Shown piece after piece: positions 37,599 to 45,618 of a stretch of 64,000 nucleotides of DNA. Source of the DNA: JBBQFI01 sp038321775 (GTDB taxonomy: Bacteria > Verrucomicrobiota > Verrucomicrobiia > Chthoniobacterales > UBA10450). Location of the stretch: the NCBI GenBank assembly GCA_038321775.1, contig JBBQFI010000007.1, forward strand, positions 62,001 through 126,000. Reading direction: 5' to 3'. The notes below the pieces were generated by a model, which worked only from the letters and a program-made list of their open reading frames with translations, did no database searches and was not told the DNA's origin. A program made the translations under genes and the position numbers. Numbering within the stretch: position 1 is the first letter of the stretch; each line of letters opens with the position of its first letter.

Positions 37599-37799
37599 AT
37601 GGCGATGACGACGCAGAATGAAAGAAATACAACAGAGCTAATGCGGGATGTGGATCGCACACTGCTGCGCGAAAATCTAAAGCTCACGCCGGCGGAACGG
37701 CTGGAGAAGTTCGCGAAATTCATGCGTTTTGCTTCGGGTCTCAGGGATGCCGGCGCTGCGACGCGACGGATTGAAGCGGAAACAACGCGTAAGCAGTGA
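37599..37799 (+). CDS. Small protein upstream of and overlapping a nucleotidyltransferase gene
   Basis: The ATG at 37599 gives 66 residues. A longer frame would read through the palindromic element and is rejected. The protein is helical and charged: RDVDRTLLRENLKLTPAERLEKFAKFM, here in pieces as RDVDRTLLREN and LTPAERLEKFAKFM. The stop overlaps the GTG start of the next gene by four bases (GTGA), which implies coupled translation. Such small partners often precede AbiEii/MNT-type nucleotidyltransferases in toxin-antitoxin-like modules. I do not recognise a named family, and which partner would be toxic is not shown. Confidence 0.6.
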   Translation: MAMTTQNERNTTELMRDVDRTLLRENLKLTPAERLEKFAKFMRFASGLRDAGAATRRIEAETTRKQ

Positions 37800-38284
37800 G
37801 CGCGGAATTCGAGAAGCTTCTGCCGACTTTTGTAAACGCTGGTGTCGATTTTATTCTCGTTGGTGGTGTTGCTGGAATTGTGCACGGTTCCGCGCGAGCG
37901 ACGTATGATGTCGATCTTGTCTATGCACGATCGGATACAAATATTGGACGACTCGTTAGCGCGCTAGCGCCGCACGTTCCTCGTCTGCGCGATGTGCCAG
38001 GTAATCTGCCATTTTCGTGGGATGCGAAAACGGTTCGCAACGGATTGAATTTCACACTTACCAGCGAGCTTGGTTACATCGATCTTTTTGGCGAAATCAT
38101 GGGTGGTGGAAACTATGAAGATTTGCTGCAGCATTCTTTCGATGTTGAAGCGTTCGATGTGCGATTCAAATGCATCGATCTTCCTACTTTGATAAAAATC
38201 AAAGAAGCCGCGGGCAGAGCGAAGGATCTTGCAGCAGTCGCTGAGCTGCGCGTTCTGCTCGAAGAGAAGGAAGGCGATCGCTGA
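37796..38284 (+). CDS. Nucleotidyltransferase-fold protein (AbiEii/MNT-like)
   Basis: The 162-residue protein starts with GTG inside the previous stop. It has DFILVGGVAGIVHGSARATY followed by DVDLVYARS, matching the GG...HG..R.T.DxD signature of the nucleotidyltransferase superfamily used by AbiEii/MNT-type toxins and DUF6036-like proteins. A third acidic residue may lie in GYIDLFGEIMGG. A C-terminal RAKDLAAVAELRVLLEE helix matches the D..D/E-helix end of such proteins. Tandem coupling to a 66-residue helical protein, next to palindromic repeats, fits an accessory toxin-antitoxin or phage-defence module. That role is inferred. Confidence 0.75.
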   Translation: MSAEFEKLLPTFVNAGVDFILVGGVAGIVHGSARATYDVDLVYARSDTNIGRLVSALAPHVPRLRDVPGNLPFSWDAKTVRNGLNFTLTSELGYIDLFGEIMGGGNYEDLLQHSFDVEAFDVRFKCIDLPTLIKIKEAAGRAKDLAAVAELRVLLEEKEGDR

Positions 38285-38307
38285 GCGAACGAGGGACATT
38301 TCTTCGG

Positions 38308-38332
38308 TAGCGGCGGTCTGTGACCGTCGCTA
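38308..38332. repeat. Short REP-like hairpin
   Basis: TAGCGGCGGTC pairs with GACCGTCGCTA across a three-base loop, with a single G-T wobble. It lies in the 60-base gap before the DNA ligase gene. Its ends resemble the GGTAGCGG/GGTAGGGC palindromes at 36552 and 39035. It may also act as a weak terminator of the nucleotidyltransferase pair. Confidence 0.5.
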
Positions 38333-38344
38333 GCTTGAACAGCG

Positions 38345-40090
38345 ATGGCGTTGGAGAAATACAAAGCGAAGAGAAACTTCGCGGTTACAGCGGAGCCAAA
38401 AGGCAAGCCATTGCCGAAGAAGGTGCGCGGTGCGTCGCGCTTCGTGATTCAGAAACATGACGCGTCTCGATTGCACTACGATTTTCGATTGGAGATGGAT
38501 GGTGTGCTCAAATCGTGGGCGGTGCCGAAAGGTTTGCCGTGGGGGCAGGGCGAAAAACACCTGGCGGTCGAAGTCGAGGATCATCCGATCGAGTACGAGA
38601 ACTTTGAGGGAATTATTCCAAAGGGGAATTACGGCGGCGGGACGGTGATGGTTTGGGATCGCGGGACGTACTACGTTTACGGCGAAGATCCGTTAGGCGC
38701 GCTGAAGACTGGACGGCTGCATCTGGTGTTGGATGGGGAGAAGGCGAAAGGGGAATGGGCGCTCATTCGTATTCGCTCGAATGAGGAGAAGAATCAGTGG
38801 CTGTTGCTCAAGGCGACGAAGAGCATCAAACCCATTTCGAAAAAGCGCGATGATGAATCGGTCATCAGCAATCGCACGATGAAACAGATCGCGGACGATC
38901 GCGATGCGGAATGGGAAACCGATCGCGATACGCCGACGAACAAAAGCGCGGTTTCAAATTTGAAATCGCGGATTCAAAGCGCGCTTAAAAAAAAAGAGTC
39001 GCGCCAGGAAAAAGGAAAGGTAGAGCGAAAAAGATTGGTAGGGCGCGATCGCCGAGCGCCCCGAGACGACGACGCCGAAATTGAATTCGACGGCGCGCCC
39101 GGCGGTCGCGCCCTACCAAACGCAAAGGCGCGGTTCATTGAGCCGATGAAGCCAAAGCTCGTGGAGGCGCCACCGACGCATGGCGATCGGCTTTACGAAT
39201 TGAAATTCGATGGGATTCGGCTGCTTGCGATCACGAACGGCAAGAAGATCGAATTGATTTCGCGGAATAGGAATGACCTGACGCAACGGTTTGCGGAACT
39301 GACAGATTCGCTCGCCGCGTTGCCGGCGAAAGAATTCGTGATCGATGGCGAAGTAGTCGCGGTGGATGACGAAGGACGTTCGTCGTTTCAACTGTTGCAG
39401 GCGCGCGAAATGGAGAATCGCAAGTCGCCGATTTATTTTTACGTGTTCGATCTTCTGCAACTCAATGGCAAAAGCCTAACGAGTCTCCCATTGCACGCGC
39501 GGAAGGCGTTGCTCGAGAGACTTTGCGTCGATGCGAGTGAGCCACTTCGTTTTTCAGGTGCGTTAGGTGGCGATCCGAGAGCGTTGCTCAAAGAAGTAAA
39601 GCGGCGCGGGCTCGAAGGCATCATCGGCAAGCTGCGCGAATCCGTTTACGAACCAGGTAAACGCAGCGGGGCGTGGGTGAAGATCAAGAGTCTGAATGAG
39701 CAGGAATTTGTCATCGGCGGTTACACGCCACCGCAAGGTGCGCGGCAACATTTCGGCGCGATCCTTGTCGGTTATTACGAAAAAAAGAAGCTGCTCTTCG
39801 CGGGGAAAGTCGGGACTGGATTCGACACGAAGATGCTCGCTGCTCTAAGCAAGCAATTCAAAAAACGAGAGCGCGAGGATTGTCCGTTCGCTGATCTGCC
39901 ATCGAAACAGGGCGGCCAATGGGTGCATGGCATTACGCCGGGAATGATGCGCAAAATGCATTGGCTCAATCCGGTTTTCGTTGCGCAGATCAAGTTTGCC
40001 GAGTGGACGCGCGATAAAAAATTGCGGCAGCCGGTGTTTCTCGGGATGCGGGAAGACAAAAAACCGAGCGAAGTTACGCGTGAGGGTTAG
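38345..40090 (+). CDS. NHEJ-type ATP-dependent DNA ligase with 3'-phosphoesterase domain (LigD without polymerase)
   Basis: The 581-residue protein has two domains. Residues 1-165 are a LigD-type 3'-phosphoesterase whose metal and catalytic residues are intact: KHDASRLHYDFRLE (His, His, Asp, Arg) and VEDHPIEYENFEG (His, Tyr). Residues 275-575 are an ATP-dependent ligase with the adenylated Lys in YELKFDGIRLL, FVIDGEVVAVD, GLEGIIGK and GAWVKIK. The primase-polymerase domain of full LigD is absent, and no Ku gene lies in the window. The inter-domain linker (about residues 231-259) is encoded by a palindromic repeat. Two dispersed motif copies lie near 39474 and 39561. Confidence 0.88.
   Translation: MALEKYKAKRNFAVTAEPKGKPLPKKVRGASRFVIQKHDASRLHYDFRLEMDGVLKSWAVPKGLPWGQGEKHLAVEVEDHPIEYENFEGIIPKGNYGGGTVMVWDRGTYYVYGEDPLGALKTGRLHLVLDGEKAKGEWALIRIRSNEEKNQWLLLKATKSIKPISKKRDDESVISNRTMKQIADDRDAEWETDRDTPTNKSAVSNLKSRIQSALKKKESRQEKGKVERKRLVGRDRRAPRDDDAEIEFDGAPGGRALPNAKARFIEPMKPKLVEAPPTHGDRLYELKFDGIRLLAITNGKKIELISRNRNDLTQRFAELTDSLAALPAKEFVIDGEVVAVDDEGRSSFQLLQAREMENRKSPIYFYVFDLLQLNGKSLTSLPLHARKALLERLCVDASEPLRFSGALGGDPRALLKEVKRRGLEGIIGKLRESVYEPGKRSGAWVKIKSLNEQEFVIGGYTPPQGARQHFGAILVGYYEKKKLLFAGKVGTGFDTKMLAALSKQFKKREREDCPFADLPSKQGGQWVHGITPGMMRKMHWLNPVFVAQIKFAEWTRDKKLRQPVFLGMREDKKPSEVTREG
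39035..39119. repeat. Palindromic element inserted in frame within the DNA ligase gene
   Basis: TTGGTAGGGCGCGATCGCC at 39035-39053 and GGCGGTCGCGCCCTACCAA at 39101-39119 are inverted repeats with one mismatch. Nested pairing (CGCCGAA with TTCGACGGCG) lies between them. The element encodes the basic/acidic linker between phosphoesterase and ligase domains without breaking the frame. It resembles the intragenic palindromic elements described in Rickettsia, and the outer ends match those of nearby intergenic palindromes. Confidence 0.75.
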
Positions 40091-40132
40091 CGAGAGCTTA
40101 ACTCGGAGCCTAGATCGCTGCCTAACGAGTGT

Positions 40133-41473
40133 TTACTTGTAGCGATGGCCGTGCTTGATGATGAGATCGACGTGCTGCAATAAATCGATGTAACGCAGCA
40201 CATCGCCTTTCACGGCAATGATGTCGGCAAATTTTCCTTCGCTGACCGAACCGTATTCTTTGTCCACCTTCATCATCACCGCGGGCCAGTAGGTTGCGGA
40301 ACGAATCGCCGCCATCGGATCGACGCCGAGTTTGTTCACCCACGCATCGAGTTCATGCCAGGTGGAGCTACTGTGAAATTTCATCGGGATGCCGCTGTCG
40401 GTTCCGATCAGAAGAACAACGCCGCTCTCCTCGAGTTGATGGAATTTTTTCGCCACTGTCTTACTGCGAGCCGGCGTGATCTGGTAATACGCCAATTGTC
40501 CAGGGTGACGGATCGATTGCTTGATGTCCTCGACGATGTCTTTGGGCACATCGAGCTGCCACGCAGGATCGTCGAGCGGTTCCGGATTTTCGATCAGCGA
40601 TTGATAATTGAGAAATCCCTCGATCGTGGGACACCAAAAGAGTGGACCAAGGCTCATCTTCGCAGTTCGCTCCGCGATCATCGCGCGAATGTCCGCAGGA
40701 TATTCCGGCGCGGTTGCAAGGCCTGTATGTTCGAAGTCATCGACTCCAACCGCGAGGCCGCGTCGGATTTCATCCGGACGATGCGCGTGAGCAACGACCG
40801 GAAGTTTGTGCGCGTGCGCTTCGTCAACGACCGCTTTCGCTTCTTCTAATGTCATTTGATCTTGATCGATCATCTTGACGATGTTGACGCCGGCATCAGC
40901 GATCTTTTTCACTTTTGCACGAGCGTCGGCCGCGCCTTTAACGCCCCAGCGATAAAGTTCTTCGCCCGGGTAGGGTTCGTGCTGAATGAAGGGACCAGCG
41001 ACGTAAAGCGTCGGCCCCGGAATGTCACCGCGATTAACGCGATCGCGTAGTTCGATGCTTTCTTTCAGCGGACCACCGAGATCGCGCGCGCTCGTGACGC
41101 CGGCCATGAGCAACTGATGCGCAGCTGCCGGCATTATTTCAGAACCGAACCGCTTCTCATACGTCTTGTCCCAATGCGCGTAATCGCTGTGGCCAAGAAT
41201 CATGGTGTGGACGTGGCAATCCCAAAGACCGGGCAACAAATCCATGCCCTCGGTGGAAATGACTTCCGCATCGGCCGGCACTGGGAGCGATCCGACCGTG
41301 CCGATTTTGGTGATGCGTTCGCCATCAATCAAAATGACGCTGTTCGCGAGCGGCGTTCCGCCAAATCCGTCGATCAATCGACCGCCGACGAGCGCGACCG
41401 TTCGCGCCGGTGCAAATGTTGTTGCGCCTAACGAGAGCAAAAGCGCGAGCAGAAATATTTTTGAGTGCTTCAT
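40133..41473 (-). CDS. Exported amidohydrolase
   Basis: The ATG at 41473 opens a signal peptide (MKHSKIFLLALLLSLGATTF, then APARTV). The longest frame adds 16 residues and is less likely. The 446-residue protein has the amidohydrolase metal motifs WDCHVHT, a candidate bridging Lys in AGVNIVKMID, VVAHAHRPDE, DDFEHTG and LIGTDSGIP. It resembles the exported prolidase-like protein at 17082-18461 in layout, so the two are probably paralogues with different substrates. A dispersed motif copy lies within the signal-peptide coding region (41426) and another lies 4 bases after the stop (40120). Confidence 0.87.
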   Translation of the reverse strand: MKHSKIFLLALLLSLGATTFAPARTVALVGGRLIDGFGGTPLANSVILIDGERITKIGTVGSLPVPADAEVISTEGMDLLPGLWDCHVHTMILGHSDYAHWDKTYEKRFGSEIMPAAAHQLLMAGVTSARDLGGPLKESIELRDRVNRGDIPGPTLYVAGPFIQHEPYPGEELYRWGVKGAADARAKVKKIADAGVNIVKMIDQDQMTLEEAKAVVDEAHAHKLPVVAHAHRPDEIRRGLAVGVDDFEHTGLATAPEYPADIRAMIAERTAKMSLGPLFWCPTIEGFLNYQSLIENPEPLDDPAWQLDVPKDIVEDIKQSIRHPGQLAYYQITPARSKTVAKKFHQLEESGVVLLIGTDSGIPMKFHSSSTWHELDAWVNKLGVDPMAAIRSATYWPAVMMKVDKEYGSVSEGKFADIIAVKGDVLRYIDLLQHVDLIIKHGHRYK

Positions 41474-41566
41474 CGCAGCGATGCTAATTAGCTTTGTGCA
41501 AAAAGAACAGGTGCGAATCATATTCGACTTGTTGAGTGCGTCGCCGCGTCAATATTGTCTGGACCC

Positions 41567-41809
41567 ATGAAAGTAAAAATCGTTGTCACGCCGAAAGCCG
41601 CCGTGCTTGACCCGCAAGGAGCCGCCGTGCGTGATGCCATGCAACATCTCGGCATGCCGGAAGTACGCGAAGTGCGCGTGGGAAAATATCTGGAGATCGA
41701 GGTCGATGGAAAAAATGGCGATATCGAGAAGCGATTACACGATCTTTGTCGCGATCTGCTCTCCAATCCCGTGATCGAGGATTATGAGTTGATCGAGGAA
41801 TCGAAATGA
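41567..41809 (+). CDS. purS: Phosphoribosylformylglycinamidine synthase subunit PurS
   Basis: PurS is the small structural subunit that links PurL and PurQ in the fourth step of purine synthesis. I chose the ATG at 41567 (MKVKIVVTPKAAVLDPQGAA) over a frame four codons longer. The 80-residue product has the typical VLDPQG, VREVRVGKYLEIEVDG and a C-terminal LSNPVIEDYELI. Its stop overlaps the purQ start by four bases. purL is not in the window. Confidence 0.94.
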   Translation: MKVKIVVTPKAAVLDPQGAAVRDAMQHLGMPEVREVRVGKYLEIEVDGKNGDIEKRLHDLCRDLLSNPVIEDYELIEESK

Positions 41810-42516
41810 AATTCGCGGTCATTCAATTTCCCGGTTCCAATTGCGATCAGGATTGTATTGCCGGCATCAACAGCATCGAAGGCCTGCGCGCCGAATACGT
41901 CTGGCACAAGGAAGAATCGCTTGATGGTTTCGATGCGATTGTGTTGCCGGGCGGATTTTCCTACGGCGATTATTTGCGCTGCGGTGCCATTGCGCGTTTT
42001 TCGCCAATCATGCAAAGCGTTTTGAAGGAGGCGCGCGCTGGCAAACTCGTCATCGGCATCTGCAACGGATTCCAGATTCTTTGCGAAGTTGGTTTGCTGC
42101 CGGGAGCGCTCGTGCGCAATCGCTCGCTTCATTTCGTTTGTGAAATGGTCAACGTGCGCGTGGAAGTCGCGGACACCGCGTTCACGCGAGGTTATCCGGT
42201 TGGAGCAGTCCTGCGAATCCCGATCGCGCATGGCGAAGGCTGCTACTTCGCTGATGAGGCGACCTTGCGTGATTTAAATGCGTACCGCCAAATCATTCTG
42301 CGGTATTCGGATCCCCAGGGACGAATTGTTCCCGAAGCCAACCCGAACGGCTCGATCGAAAACATTGCCGGCATTTGTAATCGTGCAGGGAACGTTTTCG
42401 GATTGATGCCGCATCCGGATCGCGCATGCGAGGCCCGCCTTGGGAGCGCTGATGGCGCAAAGATCTTCCGGTCCATGTTGCAAACGATCAGCGCCGGCGA
42501 AGCGCGCGCGGCCTAA
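41806..42516 (+). CDS. purQ: Phosphoribosylformylglycinamidine synthase subunit PurQ (glutaminase)
   Basis: PurQ releases ammonia from glutamine for FGAM synthesis. The 236-residue class I glutaminase has the oxyanion region VLPGGFSYGDYLRCGAIA, the nucleophile in GICNGFQILCE, and the His-Glu pair with GLMPHPDRACE near the end. HGEGCYF is a further family block. The TAA stop falls inside a dispersed motif copy (42511-42519). bioD follows after 23 bases, so purS-purQ-bioD is probably one transcript. Confidence 0.95.
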   Translation: MKFAVIQFPGSNCDQDCIAGINSIEGLRAEYVWHKEESLDGFDAIVLPGGFSYGDYLRCGAIARFSPIMQSVLKEARAGKLVIGICNGFQILCEVGLLPGALVRNRSLHFVCEMVNVRVEVADTAFTRGYPVGAVLRIPIAHGEGCYFADEATLRDLNAYRQIILRYSDPQGRIVPEANPNGSIENIAGICNRAGNVFGLMPHPDRACEARLGSADGAKIFRSMLQTISAGEARAA

Positions 42517-42539
42517 CGAGTCGTGAACGCGAGAATCGC

Positions 42540-43190
42540 GTGAGCTTTTTCGTCACCGGAACCGATACGGGCGTGGGCAAGACATACCTTGTCGGGCAAC
42601 TTTTGCGGTTGTTGCGCGCGACCGGATTGCGCTGTGCCGGCTTTAAGCCGATCTGTTGTGGCGATCGTCAGGATGCCGAGTTGTTGCTCGCCGCGAGCAG
42701 CGAAGGATTCACGATCGACGAAATCAATCCCCTCTGGTTGCGCACGCCAGCCGCGCCATTTGCAGCTGCGCTCGTCGAACAAGTGGACATCGAGACAAAT
42801 TTGTTGCTCGATCGGTTTGAAGAGATAAAAAAGCGCGTCGATCTTCTTCTGGTGGAAGGCGTCGGCGGTTGGCTCGTGCCGATTCGGAAAGATTATTTTG
42901 TCAGCGATCTCGCTGCGGAAATGAAAGTGCCGGTTCTCCTCGTCGTGCAGAATAAATTAGGCTGTCTTAATCATTCGCTGCTGACTCTGCAAAGTATTGC
43001 GATGAAGAATTTGGCGACGGTCGGTTTAGTGCTCAATCCGATTACCGACGACTCCAATATCGCCTCGGTGACCAACGCAGAGGTGTTAGCCAAGGTAATC
43101 GAAATTCCGATCCTGCCGATGCCCATGGCCGAATCGACTGCGCTTTCTCCGGCATGGAGCCAAATTTTGGGATTGGAGGCAGTGTTTTAA
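42540..43190 (+). CDS. bioD: Dethiobiotin synthetase
   Basis: BioD closes the ureido ring of dethiobiotin using CO2 and ATP. The 216-residue product starts with GTG and has the P-loop FFVTGTDTGVGKTYLVGQLL, the substrate-binding GFKPICCG, and LLLVEGVGGWLVPI, all conserved in BioD. No other biotin gene is nearby, so the gene sits apart from a bio cluster, behind purS-purQ. Confidence 0.92.
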   Translation: MSFFVTGTDTGVGKTYLVGQLLRLLRATGLRCAGFKPICCGDRQDAELLLAASSEGFTIDEINPLWLRTPAAPFAAALVEQVDIETNLLLDRFEEIKKRVDLLLVEGVGGWLVPIRKDYFVSDLAAEMKVPVLLVVQNKLGCLNHSLLTLQSIAMKNLATVGLVLNPITDDSNIASVTNAEVLAKVIEIPILPMPMAESTALSPAWSQILGLEAVF

Positions 43191-43308
43191 TTTTAGTCGT
43201 TTGGCTAACATAAGTGTAAAGTTTTCGAACGCTTTTCTCCGGAAAAATACGTGCTTACGAGGGAGAATGGCGTTGGCATACCCATTGCTAAAGGGATGGA
43301 TACAACCC

Positions 43309-43791
43309 ATGTCTATGCTTCTACAAAAAACTCTGCACATGAATCAGTCCCTGGCGGAATGCAAAAGCCGTCTCGCCAGCATCCAGTCGTACCGTCGTCA
43401 ATTTTTGATGGTGACTAAGGCAACGGTCACATCTTCGAAGACGGTAGATTTTAGCTTCCGCGGTCCGTTGGGATTCGAAGCGCACACCGTTCTGCTGGCG
43501 ATCGACAGCGATCTGCCCAACCAATGTGCTTTTGAATCGGTCGGAGGAAACATCGACTTGATGGGTCTGGTGGATTTCTCCGAAATTCGTCCTTATTGCA
43601 CTGAGGTCTCCCTTGCGGTGCATTACGAGATCGAAAACAAATTTTTCGCATGGCTCGACCGGCGGCTTCATTTTGTTGATGCGTTTTTGACTTCAGAACT
43701 GCGGAGCATTCGCGCGCATTTCGAAGGAATCGCGGCTCCGCACGTCGAGCAAATGCACGGCCTGCCCATGCTCGAAGCAGCCACCGCCTAA
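43309..43791 (+). CDS. Hypothetical protein, possible SRPBCC-like fold
   Basis: I chose the ATG at 43309 because the frame upstream of it (back to a TTG at 43201) looks non-coding, but other starts are possible. The 160-residue product has no signal peptide. Its alternating beta pattern (ATVTSSKTVDFSFRG, AHTVLLAIDSD, TEVSLAVHYEIENKFF) and a long C-terminal helix (DAFLTSELRSIRAHFEGI) are like SRPBCC/START ligand-binding proteins, but I cannot name a family. The TAA stop lies inside a dispersed motif copy (43786-43794), and a strong bidirectional terminator follows. Confidence 0.6.
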   Translation: MSMLLQKTLHMNQSLAECKSRLASIQSYRRQFLMVTKATVTSSKTVDFSFRGPLGFEAHTVLLAIDSDLPNQCAFESVGGNIDLMGLVDFSEIRPYCTEVSLAVHYEIENKFFAWLDRRLHFVDAFLTSELRSIRAHFEGIAAPHVEQMHGLPMLEAATA

Positions 43792-43808
43792 CGAATCAAA
43801 GATTCTGC

Positions 43809-43840
43809 AAAGAGCGCGAAGTTTGCTTCGCGCTCTTTTG
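43809..43840. terminator. Bidirectional Rho-independent terminator
   Basis: AAAGAGCGCGAAG pairs perfectly with CTTCGCGCTCTTT across a four-base TTTG loop. A T-run on the plus strand and an A-run (T-run on the minus strand) flank it. It separates the plus-strand hypothetical gene from the convergent minus-strand tyrS. Confidence 0.9.
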
Positions 43841-43851
43841 CTGTACGGGAA

Positions 43852-45024
43852 TCACGCGATCCGGACAGCGTGTGTTTTATCCAGGCGCAATACCTGGCCG
43901 GCCTGCAACGCTAATTGCGTTTTCGGGTCTGTGATTTTTTCTCCGTCGATCTGAACGCTGCCCTGCGTAATCAAACGGCGCGCATCCGTTCGCGATTTGT
44001 TTATGCCGAACGCTTTCTCGTAAACTGCTGCCACGATGGCGACGACATCGCCGACACTCTCGGCGGCGGAAAACTGAGGAAGCGTCGCGTCGGAAAGCCG
44101 TTTTTCGCTAAAGCGGTGATTCCAATTATCGCGTGTTTGTTGAGCGATCTCCTGCGAGTGATAGGTCGCGGTGATTTCGAATGCGAGCTGCTTCTTCGCT
44201 TCGAGCGGATGAACGTCCGTCGGGAATGCGCGACCGAGCAGCAGCGGATAGTAGCGCGCCATCATCTCGTCGGAAATGCTCATCAATTTTCCAAACATCT
44301 CGTTAGGCGTTTCATTCAGAGCGATGTGATTGCCGAGGCTCTTGCTCATTTTCTTTACGCCGTCGAGCCCTTCCAAAATCGGCAGTAACAAGACGACCTG
44401 TTGCGGCAGGCCCTGTTCTTTTTGTAAATCGCGGCCGACCAAAATATTAAAAAGTTGATCGGTTCCGCCGAGTTCGACATCGGCTTGCACCATGACCGAA
44501 TCCCATCCTTGCATGAGCGGGTATTGAATTTCATGTGCGTGAATTGGATCCTTGTTGTCCAAACGCGCCCGAAAATCTTCCCGTTGCAAGATCTGCTGTA
44601 GCGTGACGCGGCTGTTGAGTTGCAGGACCTGCTGAAACGTCATTTTTTTAAACCACTCGCCATTGAAGACAATTTCAGAGCGCGCGGGATCGAGGATTTT
44701 CATGGCCTGCTCTTGATAGCTCCGCGCATTTTCCAGGACTTGCTCGTGCGTGAGTTGAGGTCGCGTGACGGAACGCCCGCTTGGATCGCCAATCATCGCG
44801 GTGAAATCGCCAATGATCAGAACAGCGTGATGTCCGAGATCCTGGAACTGTCGCAATTTCCTCAAGACCAGTGAATGCCCGAGATGAATGTCCGGGCTCG
44901 TCGGATCGACGCCGAGCTTCACTCGCAGCGGACGTTTGAGTTGCAGTTTCGCCCGCAGCTCGGCTTCGCTGATTGTTTGTGCGCTGCCTTCTTTGAGAAG
45001 TGCGAGGGCCTCATCCATCTGCAT
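43852..45024 (-). CDS. tyrS: Tyrosyl-tRNA synthetase
   Basis: TyrS charges tRNA-Tyr. The 390-residue class I synthetase has LGVDPTSPDIHLGHSLVLRK (HIGH motif as HLGH), the tyrosine-pocket run QADVELGGTDQLFNIL, and KKMSKSLGNHIAL (KMSKS). A C-terminal S4 RNA-binding domain begins near residue 330 (SRTDARRLITQGSVQIDGEK). The arrangement matches the shorter TyrZ-like bacterial group. The end of the gene abuts the bidirectional terminator. A dispersed motif copy lies inside at 44300. Confidence 0.95.
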   Translation of the reverse strand: MQMDEALALLKEGSAQTISEAELRAKLQLKRPLRVKLGVDPTSPDIHLGHSLVLRKLRQFQDLGHHAVLIIGDFTAMIGDPSGRSVTRPQLTHEQVLENARSYQEQAMKILDPARSEIVFNGEWFKKMTFQQVLQLNSRVTLQQILQREDFRARLDNKDPIHAHEIQYPLMQGWDSVMVQADVELGGTDQLFNILVGRDLQKEQGLPQQVVLLLPILEGLDGVKKMSKSLGNHIALNETPNEMFGKLMSISDEMMARYYPLLLGRAFPTDVHPLEAKKQLAFEITATYHSQEIAQQTRDNWNHRFSEKRLSDATLPQFSAAESVGDVVAIVAAVYEKAFGINKSRTDARRLITQGSVQIDGEKITDPKTQLALQAGQVLRLDKTHAVRIA

Positions 45025-45051
45025 AGCATCGTGCCGCGAGAGGCGGTCGCG

Positions 45052-45570
45052 TTATTTATTTTTGTTCAACAACTCGCGCACCTGCTCGATCGTCATCGGA
45101 GTGTCGTGTTGGCTAAGCGTTTTCTGGCTTTTACCTTTATCCAGAAATGGCCGGGCGCCGATGTATTCGGCGGCAGCGATTTTTCTACTGTCATTCGGCG
45201 CATCGCGTAACACGAGGACGCCAGTGCCATCGTCCACTGAAAACTGCCTCACGCGTTGAGCACGAGCCTGCATGGTCGAGGCCAATTCTCCGTCGCGAAA
45301 ATGATGCGCCGCAAATTGTTTGGACGAAACCTCACGTCGCTCCGTGTATGGTTTCGTTCGCGGTTTTTCCGAGATGTAAAATGAGCGGACGGCAGCCCCT
45401 TGCTTAGCGATCGATTGTTCTTTCCCGACGAATTTTTTATTTTGCGCGTTGTTTTGTAACGCCGTGTCGGGCTTGAGCAAGCGATCGACTAATCGGCGCT
45501 CCTGCTCCTGAGCATTGAGCACCGACGTACTCGAAAAAATTAACAGGGAGAGGGCGATCACGTTTCGCAC
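45052..45570 (-). CDS. Exported hypothetical protein
   Basis: The 172-residue product has a signal peptide (MRNVIALSLLIFSSTSVLNA, then QEQERR). The mature part is polar and charged, with RRLVDRLLKPDTALQNNAQN and a C-terminal TPMTIEQVRELLNKNK. It resembles no family I recognise. It lies 28 bases upstream of tyrS on the same strand and 49 bases downstream of the SYLF gene, so these three may be cotranscribed. Confidence 0.65.
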   Translation of the reverse strand: MRNVIALSLLIFSSTSVLNAQEQERRLVDRLLKPDTALQNNAQNKKFVGKEQSIAKQGAAVRSFYISEKPRTKPYTERREVSSKQFAAHHFRDGELASTMQARAQRVRQFSVDDGTGVLVLRDAPNDSRKIAAAEYIGARPFLDKGKSQKTLSQHDTPMTIEQVRELLNKNK

Positions 45571-45618
45571 ACATCGAAGCTGCGAAGCATGCGCGATCTT
45601 GTAAAGAAAATTGAGCGC

